Shown one piece after another: positions 26,164 to 35,247 of a DNA stretch of 64,000 nt (positions are counted from its first letter, which is position 1; every line of letters starts with the position of its first letter). A program made the translations under genes and the position numbers. The notes under the pieces are model-generated. The model saw only the letters and a list, made by a program, of their open reading frames with translations. It made no database searches and had not been told where the DNA came from. Source of the DNA: Pseudalgibacter alginicilyticus (GTDB taxonomy: Bacteria; Bacteroidota; Bacteroidia; Flavobacteriales; Flavobacteriaceae); contig NZ_CP012898.1 of the NCBI RefSeq assembly GCF_001310225.1, positions 2,790,001-2,854,000 of the forward strand, written 5' to 3'.

Positions 26164-26667
26164 ATGAAACAAAAAGTCTGTCAAGAAAAAATGGCCTTAG
26201 TAGAAAAGTTAGGTGTTCATTTGGAGAGTAGAGATCAGTTAGCTCCTGTTGCTGCACGTATCATGTCGTATATCATCCTTACGGGAAAAAAAGGAGCTAC
26301 TTTTGAGGACATGGTTAGCATTCTTTGTGCTAGTAAAAGTACCATCTCAACACATCTAAACCATTTACAAGATTTGAAAAAAATTGTGTATTTCACAAAA
26401 ACAGGAGATCGTAAAAAGTATTTTATAGTGAATAAAGGTATGATTGTTCAGCACATAGATACAATGATAAGTGAATGGCAAGAAGTTAGAGAATTACATT
26501 TAGAAATAAAAAATTATAAAGAAGTAGTTAATAGTCACAATATTGAAAATGAAGAAGAAAAATTTGATTTGAATTTTCATAACGATTATATAAAGTTTTT
26601 AGATGAAGTTTCATCATCTGTTAAAGAGTTAAAACAAAAATTATTAAACAACCAAATCCATATTTAA
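26164..26667 (+). CDS. GbsR/MarR-type winged-helix regulator of the RND pump
   Basis: 167 residues from the ATG at 26164; a TTG at 26122 in frame would add 14 weakly plausible residues. Winged-helix DNA-binding domain at ~15-95: AARIMSYIILTGKKGATFEDMV, the recognition-helix region CASKSTISTHLNHLQDLK, and the wing YFTKTGDRKKYFIV. The C-terminal half is a long helical coiled coil, probably for dimerisation. It resembles the GbsR branch of the MarR superfamily. Position directly upstream of an RND tripartite pump, with an operator-like palindrome in the shared promoter, suggests a ligand-relieved repressor of the pump and itself. Confidence 0.85.
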   Translation: MKQKVCQEKMALVEKLGVHLESRDQLAPVAARIMSYIILTGKKGATFEDMVSILCASKSTISTHLNHLQDLKKIVYFTKTGDRKKYFIVNKGMIVQHIDTMISEWQEVRELHLEIKNYKEVVNSHNIENEEEKFDLNFHNDYIKFLDEVSSSVKELKQKLLNNQIHI

Positions 26668-26679
26668 AGTCAGGTAAAA

Positions 26680-27810
26680 ATGAAAAACAATAAGTTATAT
26701 ATTATTTTAGGACTAAGTTTATTCTTAGTTGTTGTAAGTTGTGGTAATAAACAAGAAAACAATGCTGCTTTACAACAGGCACCCCCAGCCATTCCTGTGT
26801 CGCAGCTTCAAACTAAGACTGTAACTGGTTATAAAGAATACCCAACCACTATAGAAGGAATAGTAAATAGTGATGTTAGAGCAAAAACCTCAGGATATAT
26901 CCAAGATGTTCTGGTTGATGAAGGTCAGAAAGTACGCAAAGGGCAAGTATTGTTTAAATTAGAAACACAGTCCTTAAATCAAGATGCAGGTGCAGCCAAA
27001 GCACGCATTAATGTAGCACAAGTTGAGGTAAATAAATTAATTCCTTTAGTTGAGAAAAATATAATTAGTTCTGTGCAATTAGAAACGGCTAAGGCTAATT
27101 TAGCTCAAGCTCAAGCAAATTATAGTAGTGTATCGGCTAATATTGGTTATGCAACTATTAAAAGTCCTGTTGATGGTTATGTAGGTCAAATTAACTTTAG
27201 AGAAGGGGCGCTAATTAGCCCAAGTGATGCTACACCTTTAACTACAGTGAGCAACATTAGTAGAGTTTATGCTTTCTTTAGCTTGAATGAAACAGAGTAT
27301 TTAGATTTTTTACAGAATGCCGAAGGTGAAAACGTCAAGGATAAAATAGCCAACTTTCCATTAGTTAATTTAATATTGGCTAACGGAAGTGTTTACAATG
27401 AAAAAGGACACATAGAAACGAGTTCGGGTCAAATCAACCAAAGCACAGGTACCGTAAGTTTTAGAGCGGTTTTTGATAATCCTAATCAGTTAGTAACAAA
27501 TGGTAATAGTGGTAAAATTCAAATTCCAACTATTTATGAAGATGCTATAGTAGTACCTCAAGAAGCAACTTACGAGCAGCAAGGCAACATTATGTTGTTT
27601 AAACTCGATGAGGAAAATAAGGTAAATACGTCAATTATAAAAGTAAAAGCTACAGTTGATAACTTATATGTAGTAGAATCAGGCGTTAATAATAAAGAGA
27701 AAATCGTAGTTTCTGGAGTAGGTAAACTAAGAAACGGCATGGAAATTAATCCTCAAGACAAACCATTTGATGAGGCTATTCAACCTATTGCGACTTTATT
27801 CAGAAATTAA
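26680..27810 (+). CDS. RND efflux periplasmic adaptor lipoprotein
   Basis: 376 residues. Lipoprotein signal with VVVSC (Cys 21). The family order is clear: beta-barrel strand, lipoyl half-motif (DVRAKTSGYIQDVLVDEGQKVRKGQ), helical hairpin (~95-150), second lipoyl half (YATIKSPVDGYVGQINFREGALI), and C-terminal beta-barrel and membrane-proximal domains. MexE/AcrA-type membrane fusion protein linking the pump at 27833 with the outer-membrane channel at 30972. Twelve bases after the regulator gene, 22 before the pump gene. Confidence 0.93.
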   Translation: MKNNKLYIILGLSLFLVVVSCGNKQENNAALQQAPPAIPVSQLQTKTVTGYKEYPTTIEGIVNSDVRAKTSGYIQDVLVDEGQKVRKGQVLFKLETQSLNQDAGAAKARINVAQVEVNKLIPLVEKNIISSVQLETAKANLAQAQANYSSVSANIGYATIKSPVDGYVGQINFREGALISPSDATPLTTVSNISRVYAFFSLNETEYLDFLQNAEGENVKDKIANFPLVNLILANGSVYNEKGHIETSSGQINQSTGTVSFRAVFDNPNQLVTNGNSGKIQIPTIYEDAIVVPQEATYEQQGNIMLFKLDEENKVNTSIIKVKATVDNLYVVESGVNNKEKIVVSGVGKLRNGMEINPQDKPFDEAIQPIATLFRN

Positions 27811-27832
27811 ATAATCACCAAACATTTTTATC

Positions 27833-30800
27833 ATGTTAAAAACATTTATTGAAAGACCTGTGCTTTCAACCGTAATTTCTATTATCATAGTGTTACTTGG
27901 TGCCATAAGCATTGGAACATTACCGGTTGAAGAGTATCCAGATATAGCACCACCAACTATTAAGGTTTCAGCATCCTATACTGGAGCTAATGCTGAAACA
28001 GTTTTAGAGAGTGTTATCATACCTATTGAAGAGCAAATTAATGGTGTAGAAGGAATGACTTATATTACTTCTACAGCATCAAATACTGGAACCGCTGAAA
28101 TAACGGTTTATTTTGATCAGGATATGGATGCTGATATTGCAGCCGTAAACGTTCAAAACCGTGTTGCAAGAGCCACGCCGTTATTACCAGCAGAAGTTAC
28201 ACAAACAGGGGTAACCACACAGAAGCAAGAAACGAGTGCTCTCATGTTTATTTCTATGTATTCCGAAAGTGAAGATTATGATGCCACATTTATTCAAAAT
28301 TATTTAAAAATTAATGTAATACCTGCTATGCAGCGTATTAGTGGTGTAGGTGATGTAAGTGTGTTTTCACAACAAGATTACGCGATGCGTATTTGGTTAA
28401 AACCAGAAAAATTGGCCGCTTATAATTTAATACCGTCAGATATTACGGCAGTATTAGCAGAGCAAAATTTAGAAGCTGCAGCTGGATCTTTAGGACAGAA
28501 TAATGGAGAGTCATTTTCTTACACGCTGACCTATAGTGGGCGTTTTAAGGATGAAAGTCAATATAGTGATATTATAGTTAAAGCTTTAGGTAACGGAGAA
28601 TTTTTAAGATTAAAAGATGTGGCTACTATTGAATTAGACGCTCAATCGTATGCCGCTAACGCTATGAGTTTAGGAAATCCTGCTGTCTTTATGGGAATTT
28701 TTCAAACCAAAGGGTCTAATGCACAAGAAATTATAGAAAATATTAAAACAACCCTTACCGATGTAGAAAGTGATCTACCTGAAGGTTTAAGTATTTTTGT
28801 GCCTTATGATACCAGTTTGTTTCTTAATGCCTCAATTGAAAAAGTTATTCATACTTTATTAGAAGCCTTTTTACTTGTGTTTTTAGTGGTCTTTATTTTC
28901 TTGCAAGATTTCCGTTCCACTTTAATACCAGCCATTGCAGTACCTGTTTCTATTATCGGTACCTTCTTCTTTTTAAATTTGTTTGGATATTCAATTAACT
29001 TATTAACGCTATTTGCATTAGTGTTGGCTATTGGTATTGTGGTAGATGATGCCATAGTTGTTGTTGAAGCGGTACATGCTAAAATGGATGAAGGGGAGCA
29101 TAACCCTAAAAAAGCAACCCTTACAGCCATGAATGAAATATCAGGAGCTATTATCTCAATTACTTTGGTCATGTCTGCTGTATTTATTCCAGTAACATTT
29201 GTAACCGGTCCAACAGGGGTTTTCTATGAGCAATTTGGAGTTACTTTAATTATAGCCATACTTATTTCTGCGGTAAACGCTTTAACCTTAAGTCCAGCCT
29301 TATGTGCTTTATTATTAAAATCGCATGGAGATGATGAAGAGGTTAAAGGAAAAAGTCCTTTAAAGCGTTTTTATACCTTATTTAATCGTGGTTTTAATGC
29401 CACCATTGATAGATACGGAAGGTCACTTCAGTTTTTATATAAAAACAAATTTATTTCTGGACTATTGTTAGTAATCGCTATTGTAGGGATTTATTGGGCA
29501 GCTAATACTACTCCTACAGGTTTCGTTCCTAATGAAGATAGAGGAATTATTTTTGCAAATATTGAATTGCCAGCGGGGGCATCATTAGATAGAACAGATG
29601 CTGTAGCAAGAAAATTATATGCTAAAATTGAAAATTTAGATGGTATTGTAGGTGTGAACGTTATTAAAGGTCGAAGTTTAATAAATGGTTCTGGATCTAA
29701 CTACGGAATGGGTATTATTAAGTTGAAAGATTGGAGCGAGCGTGAAGATGAAGCTCTTTCTTCTCAGGCTATTACTGGAAAATTATTTGGTATTGCTGCA
29801 GGAATTCCTGAAGCTAATATCATCTTCTTTTCACCACCTAGTATTCGTGGATTTGGTAATTCGGCAGGATTTGAAGTTAATTTATTAGATAAATTTGGTG
29901 GGGAGTTTTCAGATTTAGACCAAGCAAATAAAGATTTTTCAATGGCTTTAATGAGCCATCCTGAAATTAAATATGCACAATCTTCATTTAGTACCAACTA
30001 TCCACAATATGAGATGGAGGTTAATGTGCCTTTAGCCAAAGAAAAAGGTGTTTCAGTAACAAGTATTTTTGCTACCTTACAAGGGTATATAGGCGGAATT
30101 TATGCATCAGATTTTTCAAAATTTGGTAAGCAGTTTAGAGTTTATATTCAAGCTTTACCAGAAGATAGAGCAGATGAAAGTGCTTTAAATAGTATATACG
30201 TTAGAACTGACAAAGGAGAAATGACACCAATTACTCAGTTTGTAAGTTTAAAAAGAGTTTATGGACCACAGTCGGTAACCCGTTTTAATTTGTTGAACTC
30301 TACAAGTATTACTGGTGCTACAAACGCAGGGTTTAGTACAGGTGATGCTATTAGAGTTATTGAAGAAGAAGTTGCTAAGCTTCCAAGTAACTATACGGTG
30401 GCTTATTCAGGATTAACTCGTGAGGAGGTTAGTGCAGGAAACCAAACTACCTTTATTTTTATTTTGAGTATCCTCTTTGTGTATTTCTTATTAAGTGCAC
30501 AATACGAAAGTTACTTATTACCGTTTGCTGTTGTATTATCATTACCATTTGGAGTTTTTGGAGCCTATATTAGTACAAAATTTTTAGGATTAGAAAACAA
30601 TATTTATTTCCAAATTGCCCTAATAATGCTTATTGGATTATTAGCCAAAAATGCTATTCTTATTGTAGAGTTTGCCTTGCAGCGACGTAAAAGAGGGGAA
30701 AGTATAGTTAGTTCTGCAGTTCAAGGTGCTAAAGCGCGTTTGCGACCAATTTTAATGACTTCTTTTGCCTTTATCTTAGGGTTAATGCCATTAGTCTTAG

Positions 30801-30970
30801 CACAAGGTGTTGGTGCTGAAGGTAACAATTCCATTGGTACAGGGGCTGCAGGAGGAATGCTTATTGGTACTATTTTAGGGGTGTTTGTTATTCCTATCTT
30901 ATTTATATTATTTCAGTGGTTACAAGAAAAAGTTTCGAGTAAACCCGCAATACAAACTATTGAAGAATAA
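27833..30970 (+). CDS. RND efflux transporter, HAE1 (AcrB-like) family
   Basis: 1045 residues with the twelve-helix RND plan and two large periplasmic loops. N-terminus FIERPVLSTVISIIIVLLGA, proton-relay helix 4 with GIVVDDAIVVVEAV (two Asp), helix 10 with LIGLLAKNAILIVEF (Lys), and the pore-region GVGDVSVF. Proton-driven export of hydrophobic or amphiphilic compounds across both membranes with the adaptor and channel beside it. The HAE1 assignment (not metal CusA-type) rests on general sequence look. Substrates cannot be predicted. Confidence 0.95.
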   Translation: MLKTFIERPVLSTVISIIIVLLGAISIGTLPVEEYPDIAPPTIKVSASYTGANAETVLESVIIPIEEQINGVEGMTYITSTASNTGTAEITVYFDQDMDADIAAVNVQNRVARATPLLPAEVTQTGVTTQKQETSALMFISMYSESEDYDATFIQNYLKINVIPAMQRISGVGDVSVFSQQDYAMRIWLKPEKLAAYNLIPSDITAVLAEQNLEAAAGSLGQNNGESFSYTLTYSGRFKDESQYSDIIVKALGNGEFLRLKDVATIELDAQSYAANAMSLGNPAVFMGIFQTKGSNAQEIIENIKTTLTDVESDLPEGLSIFVPYDTSLFLNASIEKVIHTLLEAFLLVFLVVFIFLQDFRSTLIPAIAVPVSIIGTFFFLNLFGYSINLLTLFALVLAIGIVVDDAIVVVEAVHAKMDEGEHNPKKATLTAMNEISGAIISITLVMSAVFIPVTFVTGPTGVFYEQFGVTLIIAILISAVNALTLSPALCALLLKSHGDDEEVKGKSPLKRFYTLFNRGFNATIDRYGRSLQFLYKNKFISGLLLVIAIVGIYWAANTTPTGFVPNEDRGIIFANIELPAGASLDRTDAVARKLYAKIENLDGIVGVNVIKGRSLINGSGSNYGMGIIKLKDWSEREDEALSSQAITGKLFGIAAGIPEANIIFFSPPSIRGFGNSAGFEVNLLDKFGGEFSDLDQANKDFSMALMSHPEIKYAQSSFSTNYPQYEMEVNVPLAKEKGVSVTSIFATLQGYIGGIYASDFSKFGKQFRVYIQALPEDRADESALNSIYVRTDKGEMTPITQFVSLKRVYGPQSVTRFNLLNSTSITGATNAGFSTGDAIRVIEEEVAKLPSNYTVAYSGLTREEVSAGNQTTFIFILSILFVYFLLSAQYESYLLPFAVVLSLPFGVFGAYISTKFLGLENNIYFQIALIMLIGLLAKNAILIVEFALQRRKRGESIVSSAVQGAKARLRPILMTSFAFILGLMPLVLAQGVGAEGNNSIGTGAAGGMLIGTILGVFVIPILFILFQWLQEKVSSKPAIQTIEE

Positions 30971-30971
30971 A

Positions 30972-32393
30972 ATGATGAAATCAATTTTGAAACATAAAAA
31001 CTTAAGCAAAGGGGCTTTGCTAATCGTTGTTGGGTTAACATTACAAAGCTGTTTTGTAGCCAAAGATTATACAAGGTCAGATTTAGACATAGAAACGGAA
31101 GCCCTTTATAGAACTGAAAACTTACCAATGGATAGTCTGTCTATAGCAGATGTATCTTGGAAAGATTTATTTACAGACCCTTATCTTCAACAATATATTG
31201 AAGAAGGGTTGCAAAACAATATGGATGTGCGTATCGCCATACAGCAGATGGTTGCTGCAGAGGCCTATGCTAAACAAGGTAAGGCAGGTTATTTACCAAC
31301 TTTAAGTGTAGGACCAAATTATACACACCAAGAGTATTCTGAAAACAGTCAATTTGGAGCTATCTTTAGTGGTGGTTTAGATACTTATGATATTACTGCA
31401 AACTTATCATGGGAAGCCGATATATGGGGAAAAATACGTAGTAATAAACGAGCTACGCAAGCCGCTTATTTACAAAGTGTATCAGGACATCAAGCTGTAA
31501 AAACACAATTAATTTCAAGTATAGCAAATACTTATTATAATTTGCTGGCTTTGGATGCGCAGTTAGAAGTTACAAAACAAACTATTGCAGCTAGAGAAAG
31601 TGGTGTTAAAACTATTGAAGCTTTAAAAGAAGCTGGACAAGTCACTCAAGTGGCAGTAGATCAAAATATAGCACAATACAACAGTGCTAAAGCATTACAA
31701 GTAGATATTGAAACAGCTATTTTTAAAACTGAAAATGCTCTCAGTATTTTATTAGGGAAATCAGCGCAGCACTTTGAAAGGAGTAGTTTAGATATCCAAG
31801 ATATTAAGCAAGATATTACCTTTGGTGTACCTGCTGCCTTGTTAAGTAACAGACCCGATGTTATGGCTGCGGAGTATGGATTGATTCAGGCTTTTGAACT
31901 GACAAATGTCGCTAAAAGTAGCCTATACCCATCGTTAACACTAACAGCTTCAGGTGGGTTTCAAAGTTTGGTGTTAGAAGATTTACTTAGTACAAATTCA
32001 TTATTTGCAACATTAGTTGGAGGGTTAACGCAACCTATTTTTAATCAACGTAAGCTTAAAACTCAAAAAGAAGTTGCTTTAGCTCAGCAGGAACAAGCTT
32101 TACTTCAATTTAAGAAGACATTATTAATGGCTGGAAACGAAGTGTCTAATGCATTATTTTCGTATGAATCGGAAACTAAAAAATTTGAATTTAGAAAAAA
32201 TGAAGTGGAAGCTTTACGTACTGCCGAAGCAAATTCTGAAGAGTTGCTTAAAAATGGCTATGCTAATTATTTAGATTTATTAACAGCAAGACAAAGTGCA
32301 CTAAGTGCAGAACTTAATACTATAGAAAGCCAATTGCAACAACTAATATCTATTGTAGATTTATATGAAGCCCTTGGAGGTGGATGGAAATAA
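30972..32393 (+). CDS. Outer-membrane efflux channel lipoprotein, NodT/TolC family
   Basis: 473 residues from ATG at 30972 (a second Met follows directly). A longer open frame reaching back to 30885 runs inside the pump gene and lacks a signal, so it is rejected. Lipobox LTLQSC places a Cys near residue 25. Two OEP repeats with TolC pattern: LQNNMDVRIAIQQMVAAEA, DITANLSWEADIWGKIRS, LLSNRPDVMAAEYGLI, YANYLDLLTARQSAL. Only one base separates the pump stop from this start. Forms the trimeric outer-membrane channel. Confidence 0.93.
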   Translation: MMKSILKHKNLSKGALLIVVGLTLQSCFVAKDYTRSDLDIETEALYRTENLPMDSLSIADVSWKDLFTDPYLQQYIEEGLQNNMDVRIAIQQMVAAEAYAKQGKAGYLPTLSVGPNYTHQEYSENSQFGAIFSGGLDTYDITANLSWEADIWGKIRSNKRATQAAYLQSVSGHQAVKTQLISSIANTYYNLLALDAQLEVTKQTIAARESGVKTIEALKEAGQVTQVAVDQNIAQYNSAKALQVDIETAIFKTENALSILLGKSAQHFERSSLDIQDIKQDITFGVPAALLSNRPDVMAAEYGLIQAFELTNVAKSSLYPSLTLTASGGFQSLVLEDLLSTNSLFATLVGGLTQPIFNQRKLKTQKEVALAQQEQALLQFKKTLLMAGNEVSNALFSYESETKKFEFRKNEVEALRTAEANSEELLKNGYANYLDLLTARQSALSAELNTIESQLQQLISIVDLYEALGGGWK

Positions 32394-32424
32394 GTAAATT
32401 TAAATAAAAGGAATTTTTTTAAAT

Positions 32425-32529
32425 GCTGAAATAATAATTTATAGAGCATACCACATTGAAAGTGCTCCAGAAGCAAATGGAATTTAATCAACAATTTTAA
32501 ATGCTGTTGGAAAAGAAATTGGAGGTTAA
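32425..32529 (+). other. Possible decayed coding remnant in the spacer after the efflux operon
   Basis: The 282-bp spacer 32394-32675 has no complete gene or terminator. One frame from 32425 reads like protein with two stops: RAYHIESAPEANGI, stop, STILNAVGKEIGG, stop. It is faintly like the last residues of molybdenum hydroxylase large subunits (a GxGEP...NAxxxxTGKR region), but this is weak and may be chance. Confidence 0.25.
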
Positions 32530-32675
32530 AAAATATTTATTGGAACATATCTGATGAAAAAGTAATGCATAACCTATAAATAGTATTTACTTTTTCTGTT
32601 GAAGTAAAGTGTTATTCTATTTATTGAAATAAAGATTGTAATGCCTTTAGAATGAACATTATAAAATAAAAATTT

Positions 32676-33491
32676 ATGGACTCTATTTTAGTTGTAACAA
32701 ATTTTTCTAAAACATCAAATAATGCAGTAACATATGCAGCATTATTAGCCCAGCAAATAAATGTAAAACTAAAGCTTTTTAATGCATTTAAGTTACCAGT
32801 TCATGTATCAAATACAAGGTTATCTGCCGTATCAATAGATGCTTTAATTGAAAAGAGTAGAGAGAGAATAAAGAAGCAAGCTTTAAAATTATCTGAAAAA
32901 TTTAATATTAAAGTTGAATATGAATGTAGCTACGTGGATTTAGAACGTAAAGTTGATTTTTTAATGAAATCAAGTCATTATAAGCTTTTGGTGTTAGGGA
33001 TGTCTGCTAAATCAATGGAACAAAATTTATTAGGAAATCCAACCACTACTTTAATCAGTATGAAAAAATTTCCAGTGTTAGCTATTCCTGTAAATGCTAA
33101 ATTTTCTGGAGTACACAAAATTCTTTTTGCTTGCGATGTTATGCAAGATGTACCATTTAGAACATTAGCAAAGTTAAAACGTATATCTATTAAGCTTAAA
33201 TCTGAAGTGACGGTGTTTTATGTTCAGAAAAAAATTGACGAAATAATTTCAGAAAAAAATGCTTATAAGACTATTGACCAAGGATTGGAAAATGTAACAC
33301 ATTACTATAAAAAAGTAAATTCTGATGCTGTAATAAAAGAAATAGAAAAAGAGATTAATAAATCAAAATTCGATGTGTTGGTGATGATACCTAAAAAATA
33401 TGGTTTTTGGGAATCGATTGTTCATAAGAGTAAAACAAGGGTTATGGCGTCGGGATTAAATATTCCGCTGTTATCAATTCCAATAGAGTAA
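32676..33491 (+). CDS. Universal stress protein, two UspA domains
   Basis: 271 residues, tandem UspA-like alpha/beta domains (~1-145 and ~148-271). The first has ILVVTNFSKTSNNAVTYAALLA and VLGMSAKSMEQNLLGNPTTTL, close to the nucleotide-binding loop; the second has KILFACDVMQD and VMIPKKYGFWESIVHKSKTR. Some UspA proteins bind ATP; here the G-x-G spacing is only partly conserved, so binding is uncertain. Cytosolic. Stands alone between the efflux operon and a convergent gene that begins 22 bp beyond. Confidence 0.85.
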   Translation: MDSILVVTNFSKTSNNAVTYAALLAQQINVKLKLFNAFKLPVHVSNTRLSAVSIDALIEKSRERIKKQALKLSEKFNIKVEYECSYVDLERKVDFLMKSSHYKLLVLGMSAKSMEQNLLGNPTTTLISMKKFPVLAIPVNAKFSGVHKILFACDVMQDVPFRTLAKLKRISIKLKSEVTVFYVQKKIDEIISEKNAYKTIDQGLENVTHYYKKVNSDAVIKEIEKEINKSKFDVLVMIPKKYGFWESIVHKSKTRVMASGLNIPLLSIPIE

Positions 33492-33512
33492 AAGGTTATA
33501 ATTATATATTAC

Positions 33513-34211
33513 TTAGATTTTCTTAAAAATATTAGGGTTAAGCTCTTGTTTCACTTCTACGTTTCTAGGGCCAAATTCACTCCTGTTAAAAGATAGTAGA
33601 ATGGTACCTGCTTTTTGATAATTATCCCATGGTCTTATAAAAAGAGGCTCCGTGTCATTATAATTTTTAAAGAAGGCCCATTGTTTAATTAAGAAGTCTT
33701 CTTTATCTACATATAACAGATATTTGTTTTCAGGTGTTACCCCAACACTATTAAAAGTTAGTTCTAATACATCTGTTAATTTTCCATTAGGTAAATAGTC
33801 TGTTTTTACAAAAGAAAGTTTTGTGCCAGGATCTTGTAGTTTCCATGGCATTACCAACCAATATGAATCATTAATCCACCAATTTTTAGCTTGGGTAAGT
33901 ACGTTTTTGATTTTTGCTTTATCAGTAATTAATACATCATTTTCAAAAACTTTTCCTATAAGGGTATTTATATTTACAATAACTACAAGCTTTTTTTCTG
34001 GATTTTCTACTCTTACATTACCTGTCCATTTATCCCAATATAGCGTACGTTTTCCAAAATCCCATTTAATGAAATGTGTGTTGTTGTAATTTTCAACACC
34101 ACCCATGGCTATTTCTATTTTTTTGGCAATAACTATAGCTTTCTCAGGAGTTGATTGTGCATAAAGTGCTCCAACATTTATAATGATGAATAAAGAAATG
34201 AGGTGTTTCAT
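33513..34211 (-). CDS. Exported protein of unknown function, possibly LolA/LppX-like fold
   Basis: 232 residues. Signal peptide (MKHLISLFIIINVGALYAQ). The mature part has the repeated-strand look of LolA-like carriers: IEIAMGGVENYNNTHFIKWDF, RTLYWDKWTGNVRVE, then WWINDSYWLVMPWKLQDPG, YLLYVDKEDFLIKQW, PWDNYQ. The WxxMPWKLxDPG segment is striking and probably conserved in the family. No lipobox, so periplasmic. I do not know a confirmed family; a DUF from Bacteroidota is likely. Convergent with the universal stress gene. Confidence 0.6.
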   Translation of the reverse strand: MKHLISLFIIINVGALYAQSTPEKAIVIAKKIEIAMGGVENYNNTHFIKWDFGKRTLYWDKWTGNVRVENPEKKLVVIVNINTLIGKVFENDVLITDKAKIKNVLTQAKNWWINDSYWLVMPWKLQDPGTKLSFVKTDYLPNGKLTDVLELTFNSVGVTPENKYLLYVDKEDFLIKQWAFFKNYNDTEPLFIRPWDNYQKAGTILLSFNRSEFGPRNVEVKQELNPNIFKKI

Positions 34212-34334
34212 AATGTTTATGGTTTTACTTTAAACGAATGTAGCCATTTTATGAGTTAACATCAATTATTTATCTTCGCTTTACAGCACAATAAATTGCT
34301 GTATTTTTGTAAGCAAATTTGATTTTTTACCAAA

Positions 34335-34730
34335 ATGAAAAAAGATATTATTGTTCCTAAAGTTGAAGGTGTTTATGTAGCTATAGTACATGAATACAAT
34401 GCTATTTATAAAACAGATGATTGGAATGCATATATAATAAATGATAAAGATGTAAATTTGGATATGGTTTTAATTGTAACCAGTGGGTACTCTGAAAATA
34501 AAATTACAGCAACTTTTCGAAAAAAATTAGAAAAACTACCAGCAAAAAGCTATGCTAAAATAGAATTGATGCAGGAAGATTTGTTTGCTTTAAACAATAC
34601 TTTTAAAGTGTCATTTTTTGAAGGAAATCAAATGTTTGATAAAACCTATCTTTTTAGAAAAAACACGGTTAATTTAAAAGCTCTGCAAACTATTCCTTTA
34701 ATGGATGTGAAAGGAGTTTTGGTTAAATAG
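34335..34730 (+). CDS. Conserved hypothetical cytosolic protein
   Basis: 131 residues, no signal. Alternating strand/helix pattern with KVEGVYVAIVHEYNAIYKTDDWNAYIIN at the start (read in parts), MVLIVTSGYSENKITATFRK and FKVSFFEGNQMFDKTYLF. TATTTTTG at 34302-34309 is a good -7 element 25 bases before the ATG, supporting expression. I recognise no functional motif; the family looks restricted to Flavobacteriia-like genomes. Confidence 0.65.
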   Translation: MKKDIIVPKVEGVYVAIVHEYNAIYKTDDWNAYIINDKDVNLDMVLIVTSGYSENKITATFRKKLEKLPAKSYAKIELMQEDLFALNNTFKVSFFEGNQMFDKTYLFRKNTVNLKALQTIPLMDVKGVLVK

Positions 34731-34811
34731 AAGGTTGATTTAAATGAATGGATTAAAACGTTCAAAAGGTTCATTATTTTTCTTTACTTAGCAAACTTTT
34801 AAACTTTTAAA

Positions 34812-35189
34812 ATGACCATATTTGATACGCTTTTTTATAACATTTTTTCACATTATAAAACAGGCTTTAAACAAAAGGCTGTTACTATAGCCACTATGTA
34901 TGTATCTGTTTTACAGTGTTTGTTACTATTGCTTTTAGGTGTTTTTTTTGCTGTATTTTTTAGAAAAATGCATGTAGATGGTATGTCTAAAGATAATGCG
35001 TGGACCATATTTGTACTACTTTCTATCTTTTTATTTTTTAAAAATTGGATGCAGTATACAGGCAAACGCCGTATGATGATAAATACTAAAATGGTTAAAA
35101 AGAAAAAGGTGCTTTACAATATTTGGTTACTTTTGTTTTTGCCAGTAGCTATTTTAGGGCTGACTTTTATATTGTTTCAGGCGTATTGA
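34812..35189 (+). CDS. Small inner-membrane protein, three helices
   Basis: 125 residues. Three membrane segments: ~28-52 (VSVLQCLLLLLLGVFFAVFF), ~62-77 (WTIFVLLSIFLFFKNW) and ~100-122 (WLLLFLPVAILGLTFILF), with positive loops containing GKRRMM and MVKKKK. No catalytic or binding motif. It follows the previous hypothetical gene by 81 bp and could be co-transcribed. Function unknown. Confidence 0.65.
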   Translation: MTIFDTLFYNIFSHYKTGFKQKAVTIATMYVSVLQCLLLLLLGVFFAVFFRKMHVDGMSKDNAWTIFVLLSIFLFFKNWMQYTGKRRMMINTKMVKKKKVLYNIWLLLFLPVAILGLTFILFQAY

Positions 35190-35247
35190 TTTCAACTATA
35201 CTAAATTACAATACAATAGGCTTTTGGGTTACTGAGAGAAGTTGAAG

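Noticed and set aside
30885-30971. Upstream-extended start of the outer-membrane efflux channel
   Set aside because: The extra 29 residues overlap the pump gene and displace the lipoprotein signal, which starts cleanly at 30972.
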